Origin: Salvia splendens
Taxonomy: Eukaryota > Streptophyta > Magnoliopsida > Lamiales > Lamiaceae
Direction: 5' to 3'
Length of the DNA: 64,000 bases
NCBI RefSeq assembly: GCF_004379255.2
Contig: NC_056046.1
Location: 10,354,001-10,418,000 of the forward strand
Shown: one piece after another, positions 23,144 to 35,671 of the stretch
Layout: each line of letters starts with the position of its first letter
How positions within the stretch are numbered: the first letter of the stretch is position 1
The notes under the pieces: generated by a model
What the model saw: the letters and a program-made list of their open reading frames with translations, nothing else
What the model was told of the DNA's origin: nothing
Databases searched by the model: none
Made by a program: the position numbers and the translations under genes

Positions 23144-23374
23144 CTCTCTCCCTCCGGTCCCCCAAAATATTATCCCCTTTTTTCATTTGAGTATGTCCAC
23201 CAAAAATAGTCCATTTCTACGTTTCAATTTTTTTGGTTACACATTACATGGTCTTATTGTCAACTAAGATTATATATATACTTTAACTATTTTTTTTAAT
23301 AATCTATTCCTTATCAAAGTTGCATTAAAACTTGCGTTGTTTCACAAGTGTACATTTTAGTAGACCGGAGACTA
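23144..23374. repeat. Stowaway-like MITE
   Basis: Starts ctctctccctccggtcc after a TA; the right end in reverse begins with a similar ctccggtct. It has the characteristic attaaaacttg-type interior near the right arm. Confidence 0.55.
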
Positions 23375-24893
23375 TAACATAATAATAAAATTAAAAAATA
23401 AATAAATTGTAAAGAATAATTATTAATACATGGAATGCTCGCAGTGGAAATGATGACCACGTTAGGAAAATTATTGAAAGGTCCTGCAGCCAGCATAATT
23501 CTACAATACTACGACATACAATTAATAATCGAATTATACTGTAATAAATTTCAGAAAACATAAAAAAAAAACTTGAATAGCAATATGTTTGAGTTGACTT
23601 GTAATAATTTGATTAACCAACCTTTCTTCCAATTCACGTAAAGCCTACTACAATTCTAGAGGCCCAAGTAATTGCATATATAATCTTACAGATTATTTTC
23701 ATTGCAAACAAAATACTCGAAGAGAGCGTGTGAATTATTTAATGATTGTATTAATCATGTGTAAATTAGAGTTGGTCGGGTCAAATTTATATAGGTGCAT
23801 TACTAATAAGAACAGTAAAAAGAGGTAAACAACAGACACGAATCAAGGTTAAGTTAAAACAAGTGCCAAAAATTCTGAAAGTCATATAGAAAATGAAGTC
23901 TTTGTCCAAAACAAGACAAATTGCAAGAATTCTCGCCGAGATATGAGGCACTTTTGTAATGAGAAATTGATGCTTGATTTATGGATAGAAATGCATGGTT
24001 TTGTAACGTTAGGTTGCTAACTATCTTAAATTGCTAACTGCTAAGTGCTAACTATGTTAACAACCTATGTTATAGATGTCAATACGACGACATTTGTGTG
24101 TTAAAAATTAACTCCAATATGAAGAAGAAAATTACAATTGATGTCTAGAGGGCTCAAACTCGACACCTCATACAATAATATCTAAGCTCCTTGCCGCCAG
24201 GACAAAGGCTCTGTTAACAAGTTGTTAGCAACTGATCACATTCCAAGAAATATATATGGACAAATTACATATCTATGATAGAGACAGACTAATCACTATT
24301 TTGCCTACTTATTTTTTTTTTAATTTAGATAGTAGTATACTTTTTACCGAATAATTTTATCTAGAAAAACATTCCAGGTAAAAAAATGTGAAGCTCATAG
24401 TACTTAATAATTTATTTTAGACAAAGTATATTATTTTCAACAATTTTGCCTGTAATTTACTGTAGTATATATTATAGTCCAGTGGACAACATCCCGGGGG
24501 TAAGCATCAAATGTTACATTTTTTAAAGTACTTTTTTTTCTATTTTGTTTCTTCGAAAGCGAGTAGTACTTCCATTTTGTTCACCTCTCGTTTCAAAATT
24601 TTTAATTGGGATTTAAAAATTCAAATTTAAATGTTACTAGATGATTATTTAATTTAGCAGTATATTCTCTTCAAATTGAGAATTGACGTGCAATAGATGC
24701 ATCATGCACGTTGGTTGAAGTTGTTATTAGAGAATGAAGGCGGCAGAAATCTTCATTCTACCAACTCAGACTCCAAACTACATGTTAGCAACTAAAATTA
24801 CATATCATTTTCCCTAATAAACTCATCATTCAGAAACCCCAATTTCTCTTTCGGTTCATCTGGGTTACTATTAATCAGCATAACATTTCACAT

Positions 24894-24943
24894 CTTACTT
24901 TTAAAAATAGGAATGATTCTTACTTTTAAAAATAGGAATGATT
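24894..24943. repeat. exact 25-bp tandem duplication
   Basis: Two adjacent copies of a 25-bp unit beginning cttacttttaaaaatagg and ending aatgatt. It is non-coding and probably a replication slip. Confidence 0.85.
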
Positions 24944-25006
24944 CACATTTTAATGTTGTTTTTTTTTTATTGAAATTGTCAACAAAAGAGAATAGCGATA
25001 AAAAAT

Positions 25007-25078
25007 GTTGCTACCCAGGATCGAACTGGGGACCTTCAGTGTGTAAGACTGACGTGATAACCACTACACCATAGCAAC
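25007..25078 (-). tRNA. tRNA-Val (anticodon UAC)
   Basis: Read on the minus strand, the 72-nt sequence folds as a canonical tRNA. The acceptor stem GTTGCTA pairs with TAGCAAC. The D arm is GTGTAGTGGTTATCAC, and the anticodon stem TCAGT/ACTGA encloses the loop CTTACAC with anticodon TAC. The T arm CCCAG-TTCGATC-CTGGG has a perfect stem and a clean B box. There is no intron, and CCA is not encoded, as normal for nuclear genes. It decodes GUA valine codons. Confidence 0.93.
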
Positions 25079-28018
25079 TTATTGATGCTAACGTTCATAA
25101 CATATTAATATTAACATATCTATAAAACAACAATTAACAAGAGATTGTATACACATGCTGGTGCAAGTGATCCTCCATTAATCAAGGAGACATATATGTT
25201 AATAAAATAACTGTTGCATGAGAAAGTTGTTACTGCATGTAGTAATTGTAATGTTAAAAATTCAGTTATGCCACATTAGTATTTTAACCCTTTTTAAAAA
25301 TTTTCATTTTGTTACTTCTAGGTATTAATTTTTGTTTTTATGATAATATTATTTTGATATTTTGTTACATCACTGGACTTTGTTGACTACAAACTGTAGT
25401 TTTTATTATTTCACTTTCTTTAAGAAAAATCTAACAAGAATACAGTGGATACATATTTTGAACTTAAAATTGAAATAATGAACAGTAAACACAAGATGAC
25501 AAGAAATAGTATGAAAGTGGGTGGTGATCAAATTCAAGGGAGCGGCCATCGAAGAGGAGCACGGCCCATTATTTATTTGACATAAAATGTTGTTTAGTTT
25601 TGCTCAGGAAAAATAACTCGAAAGCCCATATCTTTTTTATATAGGAAAATCAAAAGCTTCTTGTCTTTTACTACTACTGCTACTAAAAAGAGTGACTATC
25701 AAGTATCAACATGTATTTTTTTTGAAAGACTGACTATCAACATGTAATTTTTTTGGCTCAACTTTTTTCCTGAAAAGGGATTCTTTTTCTATGTTATTCA
25801 AGGATTTCATGGTGCCAAAATAAAATAAAGAATGTCTTATTTACGGATAAAATGATACTTTTTTTTCTACTACAAGTTTTATTGTTTTAAGAATTGTGAG
25901 TTAGAAAATGTTAGTGAAATATGTCTCACTCCGTCACTCGTATGTATTATTTTTTATGATTAAATATGCGTGGAATGAATAAATTGAGTGTATTCACACT
26001 AAAAATGAAATGAGATGTACCAAAATGAGAAAAATGAAAATGAACCCATCACTAGACTTCTAGTGATGAACATACCAAAATTTAAAATAATAGTATTGTT
26101 ATTGATGGACAGAGGTAGTATAAGTAATTACCAAAAAGTTTATTAACCATGAACTTGATTCGAATCCGAATACTTGACCTAGCTACTTGATGAGAAAAAA
26201 TTCCTAGACACACTAAACTATGCATATTATTTTCTACCAATTGTAATTTGAGATGGATCCAAGTATGCAATTTGTTTACTCTATGATCATTTAATGGAAC
26301 GGTCAGGTCCTTATTTTTAAAGTTTATGTTACACGAGACAAATTAAATAAGTGGAGTAGTCTTTTTTGGAGTATTATGAACCAAAAAAAATGTTTGACTT
26401 GTAACAATTCATTTAAATTTAGAAGGAAATAATAAGTTGGAGCTGGTGGTTCAAAGACGATTAGAAAATTGATAGGATAAAATTAGAAATAGAATCATGC
26501 TACTTTTTTATTCTCGAACAGTTGAATTATGCCAAAAGAAAATCGTTTCCGAAGATTTTGTTGTTCTCCACTTTGATTTGATTTGTATGTATACATTGAT
26601 TGCTAAACATGTTTTAAGAAGTAATGTTACTAGTTAGTAGTTACTACCAATTGTAAATCTCGTTGGTGCAACAGATGCTCCATTTTTGGGTTTAAATATC
26701 AGACTCGCACTAGCTAGTTGCAATAATTCAAGTAAAGTATGTATTCGATATTAATTTGTATCATGTTCTCTTTCTCTTTCTTTTTCTAATTAGTGTTCCA
26801 TAAGTTTCCATGCAAAATCCCAATTAACAATTCTATCATTCATCAAAATAAAGTTCTTGAATGATAATTTTTCAAGACGTACGCACGACCCAGCCAGTTG
26901 AACAATTCTAATTAATACTACTAGCATCCTTATTTATAGACGAGTAGATTTTAACAGCATCCTCATTTATATATAGACTTCTCTTATTTAGTAGGAATGT
27001 TGATATTAATTATAGACGGTATATCACTTATAACAAAACCAAATTACAACTGTTAAATTTGTAAGTAGATCTAAATTTTGTCTCTATCAAGGAATTATGT
27101 AGATCTAATTCTAATTGAGTGTGTGTCGGTTCACATGGATTTATATATTATGAATCTGAAGTCGTAATAATTGTCACGTACATAACTTAAAAAACTATAT
27201 ATGCTTCTATTATGATTAAGAGCATATGCAAATGCAATGGAGCCCGGATGGGTTAGCCTTAACGGCCGAGCCCCCAATTTCCACTGCCTTAGGGGGGCAG
27301 CCGGGCGTAAAGGCAGTTTCGGTTGCGCCATTGCAGTGTCGTGACATTTTTTAGTTAGTATTTAATTTAATCCTAAATTTTTAGTGGATGGTCAAATTAT
27401 TTTTTTTTTGGAATTTATTTATAAATATCAATACTTTATGTGATTCTACGCTGCAAAATCTCATAAAAAAACACTGTCATCTTGTTCAATTTTGTTTCTA
27501 TTTGACAATGAATTTAGATCTCGGGGAGGTTAATTAATTATGTAGTTTAGGAATTTAAGTTAATAAACTTTCATTAATTTATTTTGAGTGCATAATCATC
27601 AAGATATTAATAAATACTGTATAAAATTAAATTTTGGTGAAATGTAGCTGTTGCAAAAATTTTGACCGAAATGAGACTAGATGGTGTGGTAGCTGAAAAA
27701 TGAATTTCAGGTAATTTGGGGTTAGATTTATGCCATAATGCACACCCAAAGACTGGGAAACATAACAATAAACATATATAAACACACTTTTTTAACTATA
27801 AAAGGGCCCCCCTATAACTTAAACACATGTAAACACATCTGTCGGAATATAATAGAGAAATGTAACATCTGATATAGGTCACTTCCAACAATTAAATTAT
27901 GATTATATATATGAAGATATAATTCAAATAAAACAATAGTTGCTCATTATTTACTTTGCGCCATATTGTATATAAGGTGGTAACATATGAGGAGTGAAAA
28001 TACGAAGAAAATAAAACA
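25079..28018. other. gene-free AT-rich stretch
   Basis: No coding region supported. A short GC-rich patch at about 27230-27345, beginning attaagagcat, may be a remnant of a Harbinger-type MITE, but only one end is visible. Confidence 0.45.
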
Positions 28019-28483
28019 ATGTCCCCAGAAAAAACTCCAAAATATTTAGAGGAATCATCATTAGGTTGAGAAGTGAAGGAGTTGATCTCCACCCTACCCA
28101 AGCAAAATGGTTGGCTTATCTCCCATATCTACAAGTATCAAGGTTTATCTCCACCGTTCTGGGACCACGTGCTGGCCTACTGGGACATGAGCATGGAGAG
28201 GCCGGGCTGCGCCTGGCGGAGTTCCTCGACTGCCCTTTCTCGGTGGAGGAAGATGGTTGAGCGGATTTTGAAGCTGTGTAGCTTTGATCATCTGAGGGGA
28301 CTAGGAGTGAACAGGAATGGGAAGCTGTCGTCGGGGGAGGAGAATAATGCTTTCTTCCGGCGCAGGGAGGTTGGAGAGTGGAACAATTATTTGAGTCCGG
28401 AGATGGCGGAGAGGATTGATCGGATTAGTCGGGAGATGGATCGGGATTGGAGCTGCTCTGACGTCGCCTCAATTGCTTTCTAA
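28019..28483 (+). pseudogene. cytosolic sulfotransferase pseudogene
   Basis: Clearly derived from a gene like the intact one at 29287. An ATG at 28019 begins MSPEKTPKYLEE, and an in-frame TGA follows at 28067. The conserved KELISTLPKQNGW and YKYQG are present, but about 160 residues are then missing, including the PAPS-binding PKSGTTW and RNPKD motifs and the catalytic His. The text resumes at PFWDHVLAYW. A further deletion and a frame change surround RLAEFLDCPFSVEED, and the original frame returns for CSFDHLRGLGVNRNGKLSSG and the 3' end. It cannot encode an active enzyme. It is the closest visible relative of its downstream neighbour and marks the start of the cluster. Confidence 0.92.
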
Positions 28484-29286
28484 TAATTCAAGCAAAAAAT
28501 TTACTATGTATTTGAATGTTGTACTCACAACGATCGTTGGAGTTTGCATTTGTTATTTGAATATTATTGAACTTTCAAAATATAATCGAACATAGCATAA
28601 ACTTGTGCAAGCACGATAATTAAAGTACAGAAATTGAAAGAACATATATACCCTAAGAGAGTCAAATTTCTAGCATCATCTCGTAAACGTACAATTTGAA
28701 AGATCACATTTCATTGAGTATAAAACTTGAAGCAGATTAATAAGTCGACATTGTGAGGTTGTACATATAAACTCAGATCTCACACCTCACTTGTCAGGAA
28801 GTCATGTTAGTTTTGGTAGTGGGGAGGGTATTACACCAATCAGTTATCCGTTGCGAAAGATTGTGGGTTCGAGTTTCGGTAATAACATGACATCAGAGCA
28901 TTCCTTAATTATAAATAGGATAGTCATTCCATTCATTTCAAAGTAAAACAAATACTAAGTGATATAAAAAGTATCAAACCTCATAAAAGATTAAACGAAT
29001 GATATTATATACTAGTATTCGTGATGTGGAGAGCAAAAGGCGCTGCTAATCTAAAAGAACCATCACTCAATTGCTTGATCAATATCCAGCATTCCAGTGT
29101 ATGGACGTAAGGATTTCTCGGTGTGTTGAATTCAAATCACATGTCTATATGGGGAACAAATTAAGTTCCAACCATTGCAAAACAAAACAAACAAAACATA
29201 ATGATTATTTAAAACTGTAACTGTATATATGGGGAACACAATTTGAAAGTAAAAATGGAAAAAATATAAGATCCTAAACAACAAAA
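28484..29286. other. intergenic between sulfotransferase copies
   Basis: AT-rich with no coding frame. It contains a tRNA-like hairpin relic at 28801-28891. The last few hundred bases should hold the promoter of the 29287 gene, but no element is distinctive. Confidence 0.4.
28801..28891 (+). repeat. tRNA-like relic (possible SINE head or tRNA pseudogene)
   Basis: The ends gtcatgtta and taacatgac are perfectly complementary over 9 bp, like an acceptor stem. A B-box-like gtgggttcgagttt stands at the right distance from the 3' end, and ttggtagtgg resembles an A box. The internal arms do not make a normal cloverleaf. Confidence 0.35.
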
Positions 29287-30282
29287 ATGGCGTCCGATCA
29301 AAGCAGTCGTAAATATTTACAACAGGAAGAATGTGTAGAATACGAAATCAAGGAGTTGATCTCCACCTTACCTCGCCAAAACGGCTGGCTCGCATCCTCT
29401 CTCTACCAATACCAAGGCTTCTGGCACGCCGCAGCCTATCTCCAAGGCCTCATCTCATGCCAGAACCATTTCCAGGCTCGAGATTCCGACGTTTTCCTCA
29501 TCACCACCCCCAAATCCGGCACCACCTGGCTCAAAGCCCTCATCTTCGCCTTGATGAATCGGAAACAAAACCCTATCCCCTCCGCCACACACCCTCTCCT
29601 CACCCACAACCCTCACGACCTCGTCCCTTTCCTCGAGATCAAGCTCTACGCAGATAACCAGAAACCTGACATCGCCTCCCTCCCTTCCCCGCGCCTCTTC
29701 TCCACCCACATACCCTACGTCTCGTTACCGGAGTCCGTGAAAAGCGGCTCCCGATGCAAGCTCGTCTACCTCTGCCGGAACCCTAAAGACACCTTCGTCT
29801 CCCTCTGGCACTTCACCAACAAGCTCAGGACTCCCGAGATGGGAGCCAACAACATCGGAGGGGTTTTCGACAGATTCTGCAACGGAATCAGCCTCTACGG
29901 GCCGTTTTGGGATCATGTTTTGGAGTATTGGAATTTGAGCAAGGACGATCCTGAAGGAGCGATGTTTCTTAAATACGAGGATATGAAAGAGCAGCCTGGG
30001 GTTCATATACGGCGGCTGGCGGAGTTCTTGAACTGCCCTTTCACGGAGGATGAAGAGGGATTAGGGTTAGTGGAGGAGATGTTGAGATTGTGCAGCTTCG
30101 ATCATCTGAGCTGCTTGGAGGTTAATAAGAGTGGGAAGTTGTCGTCTGGGGAGGAGAACAATGCCTTCTTTCGTCGCGGGGAGGTCGGAGATTGGAAGAA
30201 TTATTTGACTCCGGAGATGGTCGATCAAGTTGATCGGATCACAGCGAACAAGTTCTCGGGTTCCGGGTTGCAACTACGGTAA
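29287..30282 (+). CDS. cytosolic sulfotransferase (flavonol-type SOT)
   Basis: Intact single-exon gene, 331 residues, the usual length of plant soluble sulfotransferases. The PAPS 5'-phosphosulfate loop is TPKSGTTWLK (75-83). The candidate catalytic His is H141 in STHIPY. The 3'-phosphate-binding segment is CRNPKDTFVSLWHF, starting at R164. The C-terminal RRGEVGDWKN (296-305) is the GxxGxxK-type motif. Such enzymes transfer sulfate from PAPS to hydroxyl groups of small molecules in the cytosol; in plants, flavonols, brassinosteroids, hydroxyjasmonate, desulfoglucosinolates or salicylate. The substrate cannot be read from the sequence. The coding region is GC-rich against AT-rich flanks. It is one of four homologous loci between 28 and 42 kb. 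Confidence 0.95.
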   Translation: MASDQSSRKYLQQEECVEYEIKELISTLPRQNGWLASSLYQYQGFWHAAAYLQGLISCQNHFQARDSDVFLITTPKSGTTWLKALIFALMNRKQNPIPSATHPLLTHNPHDLVPFLEIKLYADNQKPDIASLPSPRLFSTHIPYVSLPESVKSGSRCKLVYLCRNPKDTFVSLWHFTNKLRTPEMGANNIGGVFDRFCNGISLYGPFWDHVLEYWNLSKDDPEGAMFLKYEDMKEQPGVHIRRLAEFLNCPFTEDEEGLGLVEEMLRLCSFDHLSCLEVNKSGKLSSGEENNAFFRRGEVGDWKNYLTPEMVDQVDRITANKFSGSGLQLR

Positions 30283-33200
30283 AGTATATTCCAATAATAT
30301 ATATTCCATTAATTGAAAAAAGTACTCTGAATTCCTAAAGACCAACTACATGAATAACTGTTGAATCGAACTAGAATTGAGCTCGAGCTCAATATATCTC
30401 AACTACAAATAAATTTTGAACATTTGATGTTTAATGCGTAATTAAAAGTAATTCGCTCCTTCAAGTTTATATGAATTTTAAAATTGGCTGTCATTGTATA
30501 TATGGAATTAGGGTCTGGTTAAAATGCATCATAGGGTAAAATAGTCAACTTGTTATAACATAATAATTTTTACGATTTTTTTATATCAACATAGTGTATT
30601 AAAAATATCAACACATTGACATGAGAATCTCAACACAAGTGTCAGAAAATATCAACACAGTTTTTTAATATTATACATGCATTATATTGAGATTGTTTGA
30701 TGCATTTATTGATATAAAATTTGTTTATCAACATATACGTGAAATAAATATTACGTACTATAAAATTTCATCATCGATCGTCAGAACATATGCAATCGAG
30801 ATCTCCTTAGAATCCTTATGAATTTGTCTTTAATTTGATATATTTTTTGTGAAAAAATAATTTAAATTGAGAGAGTTACGTAAATTTAAAATTTTAAGAT
30901 GATTTTGAGGAGAGAGAAAGTGATTAATTTTAACTACCATATATAAGAATTAACATTAATACCATTTAAGTTTATTTAATAATTTTTTAATTAAAAATAT
31001 AATTCACGTGATATTAATTATTTTAACCACTAGATCTCATGATTTTAATGGCTAAGATTTAATCTTAATTTAAGATTGGTCATTAGTTAGCAATTAATCA
31101 CAACTGGTCATAGTATAATCCCATAGGGTTGAAATCATGCAATGTTGATATTTTATCTAGTATTTATTAAAATTCAAAAACTTTTATCTCATTCATTTAT
31201 TTTAAAATTTAATGAAGTATTAGCCTTATTTGTAGATTGGATAGTATATTGATTTTTCAAATTTTCAAATTTGTAACTTCAAAATTTTAGGTTGCACACT
31301 ATAAAAGTAAAAAGGCACAACTCTAGGCATTTTCCGTTCACTCATACTTTTATTAATTTTTGCGTGTTTCTTCAAGAAATCATTTTCATATATAGTTAAT
31401 TTTTTCATTTTAATAATTAAAACTTTCTTTTGTTTATGAATACAAGGTCTAATTGGACTGGACATAGATTTTAAAAAATAATAGAAAGTTAATAGAAAAA
31501 GATAATAGAAGGTGAATTCTACTTTTACACATCTGCATCTCAAGATAGTTGAGTCGTTTATTTTTTGAAAAAATGATAATAAATGATAATAAATAGTTAT
31601 AGTGGAGAAAAAGAGAGTGAAATAAAAGAGAGAATAATATAGATAAGATTGATCTATATATTTTTATCTTTCTTACTTTGCTCTATATCTACTTCAAGTA
31701 TTTATTGTCATTTTTTCAAAACACAAGGAAAAAAGAAAAGACACAATTATATTGGACGGAGGGAGTATGTATTAATTTTATAATAAAATACGAAAGAGAT
31801 AAAATTAATGGGATGTGGAGTTTATTAAAAAAAATTAGCAAAAAGTCTAATGAGATATTTATTGGTGAATGAATTAAATGGATAAAATGAAATTATTATT
31901 AGTGAACGAAGAGAGCACATCAATTAATTAGTGATATGACTAGTTTTCCACTTGTGCACTCACTAATTACTTAATTATAGTGTTGCTTTTAATTAGTGGT
32001 ATGACTAGTTTTCCACTTGTGCACTCACTAATTACTCATTATAGTGTTGCTTTTAAAACTTTACACTAAAATTATGAAAAAAACACAACATAAAGTTGCA
32101 ACTATTCAAATAAAAGTAAAACAAAAAGTACAAATAAAGCAAATGTAATACCCACCATAGATGCAAGTGACACCATCATGATAAATCACAAGAATCGATC
32201 ATGAAATTAGTTATCAAAATTTATCAACCACTCACAAAATTTTAGAGACATAATATCTCCACGCCATAATGTCCCTATGTCACTTTGCCATATACTTAAT
32301 TTAAATATAGACTAATATACCCTTATGTTATTTTGGTAGCATGCAACTATAGATAATTCTAGTTTAGATGATTTAATGTGAAGAATAATTCAATGAATTA
32401 TGGTAAATTTAAGTTATGTCTCCAACATCTTCTAGTCACAAATTAATATCATTAATATATTTATAAAAATGTGCAGTAATAATTTATATTTTCCCTTTTT
32501 ATTAAGATTTTACTATAATGTTCCAAAAATTAATAATTTAAATAAATTTAAATTTTCTAAAATAAATAATTAAAATCAAAATTATAAACTCTCAAAATCA
32601 AAACCGTAAAATCGTATTAATATATCATAAAAAATATAATTTGTTTCTTGCTATAGTGAATAAACTAAGAATTTTAATACTATTTTATAAGAAAATAAAA
32701 ACTATTAAAAATATAACCTTAAAATATTAAATAGTTGTGTTAAGAACATGATTATATTGTATATCGAGGTTTAACACAACATTCCAAAAATTAAAAATTT
32801 AAAGAATTAAATGATGAAAATTATAATTCAGTTATAAAGTAATCCTTTTGCCATATGCTATAAATCTTACAATTATTTATTATACATTTTATTAAAATTA
32901 AATAATAAATATTTAATATACTTCTTATAATTCGTTATTTTTATATTAAATTATATAAACTAAAATTTGTAAAGACTAGTTTAATAAGAAATTCATCATT
33001 ATTTGTTTGTTAATAAATAGCATTATTTATTTATAAGCTACTGTACACCAAATATATAAAATTAATAAAATTACAATACTTAATTTGAAGGAAAAATTTT
33101 TAAATGAGTGCAATGAAAGGAGGAGAGATAAAAAAAAAATTGTTGATCATAAATTTGATGCCAAAAAAAGCGTACACCTAAGTTAGAGACATCGTTAGAG

Positions 33201-33593
33201 CAATGTCCATAAATAGGTGTCTTTAATACACAATTTAATGTAAAGGTAGTAAAGTATATATGCATAAAATAAATTTAATTAAAAAATAAATACAGTGTAC
33301 GTACAATTATTATTTAAACCCCATTATGGCATATGTAAAAAAAAATCATTTCCCTTAAAATTAATCGCATTACATTGTTAACAACGATCACAAAGTTATT
33401 GCGGCGACGACTTTTCCGGAATTCGAATTGGAAACAGAAATAGGTAAACATTCGAATTGAAATTGGAATTGAAATTTTATGAAATTGAATTAGATGAATT
33501 TTCAATTCGAATTGAAATTTTATGAAATTGAATTAGATGAATTTGAATTGACATGAAATGGATTTAATATATTTGGTAAATATATACACAGTG
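30283..33593. other. AT-rich intergenic DNA
   Basis: No gene recognised. A 65-bp tandem duplication lies at 31926-32054. The right end of a Stowaway-type MITE (ggacggagggag followed by TA) is visible at 31754-31767 without a clear left partner. Confidence 0.45.
31926..32054. repeat. 65-bp tandem duplication
   Basis: Two adjacent near-identical units beginning aattagtg.tatgactag and ending tagtgttgctttt. They differ at a few positions and by a small deletion. Confidence 0.85.
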
Positions 33594-33762
33594 CACACAC
33601 TTCACGTGTGTAGTGTATAAAGTATGTGAAATGCGTGAAGTGTGTGTAGTGTGTGAAGGTGTGTAGTGTGTGAAGGTGTGTAGTGTGTGTATGTGTGTGT
33701 GAAGGTGTGTAGTGTGTGTGTATGTGTGTGTGAAGTGTGTCTAGTGTGTAGTGCGTGTTGTG
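33594..33762. repeat. GTGTGTAGTGTG-type minisatellite
   Basis: Irregular array of gtgtgtagtgtgtgaag and related words, about 170 bp. It lies within a segment rich in aattgaattc-like words (33415-33560 and 33820-33960), suggesting it sits inside an older inverted-repeat element whose outer ends I could not fix. Confidence 0.75.
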
Positions 33763-35671
33763 GATATATAGTGAAATTTTATGACTAATGAAATTATAAT
33801 TTTCTACTTTTGATATGGAATTCAAATTGTGAAATTAGAAGATTTGGAATTGCAATTCAATTCCAAATACAAATATTTTTGTGATACCGAACAACGGATT
33901 TGGAAATGGAGGCTCCAATTCCAATTCCAAGCCCTCAATTTCATGGTACCGAACGCACCCTGAGAGACGAAGTGGAGAACCAGAAATTAAATAAGATGCG
34001 TCTGCAGTTCTTGGCTCGTGGGTTGAGCCTTTTGCGTTAACCGGGTCAATTTATGCAACCCTGGTAGTAATTTTGGAGCACAAGTGTATGTAACAATTTA
34101 ACGGTCGGGTCGATCGACCTATTATGTGAGATAAATCATATACTCCTTCCGTCCAATAAAAAGAGTATTCTTTTTTCATTTTCGTCCGTTTTATAATAAA
34201 GCATCCTTTCAATTTTTGGCAAGTATTTTCTCTCTTATAATAAGGTGAGCTTTATTCTTCATTGACATTACTTCAATCACGTTTTCTTCATCTCTCATAT
34301 TTTATCAATTTAACATTAAAACCCGTGTCGTCTGACAAACACAGATTTTGCATGTTTTTAAGAGCTAGATTTGACTCGTTTTAAATGTCAATCATGCAAA
34401 TTATGTTTTTAAATTGCATATGTTATACATTTGGTATTTTTGATGTGTTTATTGATAAATGATAGAAAAAAGATAGAAAAAGGTGAAAAAAAGCCAAAGT
34501 GCAGCAGCATCAGTTCAAGTAGATTTTTCCAACAAATGTGAATTCCAATCAGTTCTTAATGCATATCATTCTCTTCTTCTTCGAAAGAGCTTCACGTAGA
34601 TATCTCGCACGTCTCAATAGGAGTTCTGTGGAGAAAGTTATGACTATTCTACGAACGTTGCGCAGTGCAGTCAAAGCTGGCGGGAATTTAAGCGGAAATT
34701 CACGGAAGAAAAGAAATTATTATATTGTGAAGCCAAATCTCTCCCATTTCTTGAAGGCCACGAAAATTATCAAAAAATAAACCTTTTTCCAACCTATAAA
34801 TACCTCTAACTTAATTCATAATCTCCATCTCAGAGTCTTCAATCCTTCTCCCTCTCTACCGCCTCCAATCCTCTCTCTCTACACCTTCTTCAATCTCAGA
34901 GCCTCCAATCATTCTCCATCTCTACACATTCCTCCATCCCATATTCCACACATAATTCATCCATCTTCTATTGGAGCGGAGCTCTGCAGATCCATGCAAG
35001 AGAAGACTGAAGATTGAAGATTCAACATTGGGTTTTATCTATTTCTTTCATGTCTCGTACTTTTATTGTTTTTACTACTTGTCTATGAGTAGTTAAACAT
35101 TATTCGTAGTATTTTTGGTGAATACTATTATGAACATGTTTTGATTTATTGATTTGAACATTTTCCTAGTTATTGTGATTGTTTTGCTTGTTCTTGTGCT
35201 TTTATTGTTCTTTTGTCTAGCCAACTTTAGAACTATGTCCGTTTAACTAGATTAATCGAGAGATAGCTAGTTTTACGTGGTTAAAGGAACGAGTACAACA
35301 CATAGGTTTATCTGCATTCGAGAGAGGGGACCCTTTGCGAAGGCTTGAGTCTTAGGATCTTAAGGAGTTAGAATCTAATCTATTGGAAGAAGACTTTGAT
35401 AGTTAGAGACTAATCTACTGGATATGTGCAATCGAGAGAGGGCTTATCCTAGAATCGCAACTTTCCTAATAATCCTAGAGACAATAAAGGTAAAGGTTAT
35501 GTGAGATTAATCATCATTAAGTCGTAGTAGTTGGATCCTAAAACTCTACATTCTTTAGCCTGCTTTGTATATTTCTATTTTTTTATGTCTCGTGTATAAA
35601 ACCAAAACCCAAAACTATGTGTCTCTAAATAGTATATGACGTTTAATATATGATAGTCAGTTGCAGTCTTA

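Larger units (their letters stand above)
22472..25006. other. AT-rich intergenic DNA with a few small repeats
   Basis: No gene recognised. It contains a Stowaway MITE (23144-23374) and a 25-bp exact direct duplication (24894-24943). The remaining sequence has only short spurious frames. Confidence 0.45.

Noticed and set aside
29455..30273. Open frames antisense to the sulfotransferase genes
   Set aside because: Shadows of a GC-rich real coding sequence; same pattern at 40382-40640 and 41267-42075.
33520..33825. 101-codon His/Thr-rich frame on the minus strand
   Set aside because: Direct translation of the GTGTGTAGTGTG minisatellite; low complexity only.
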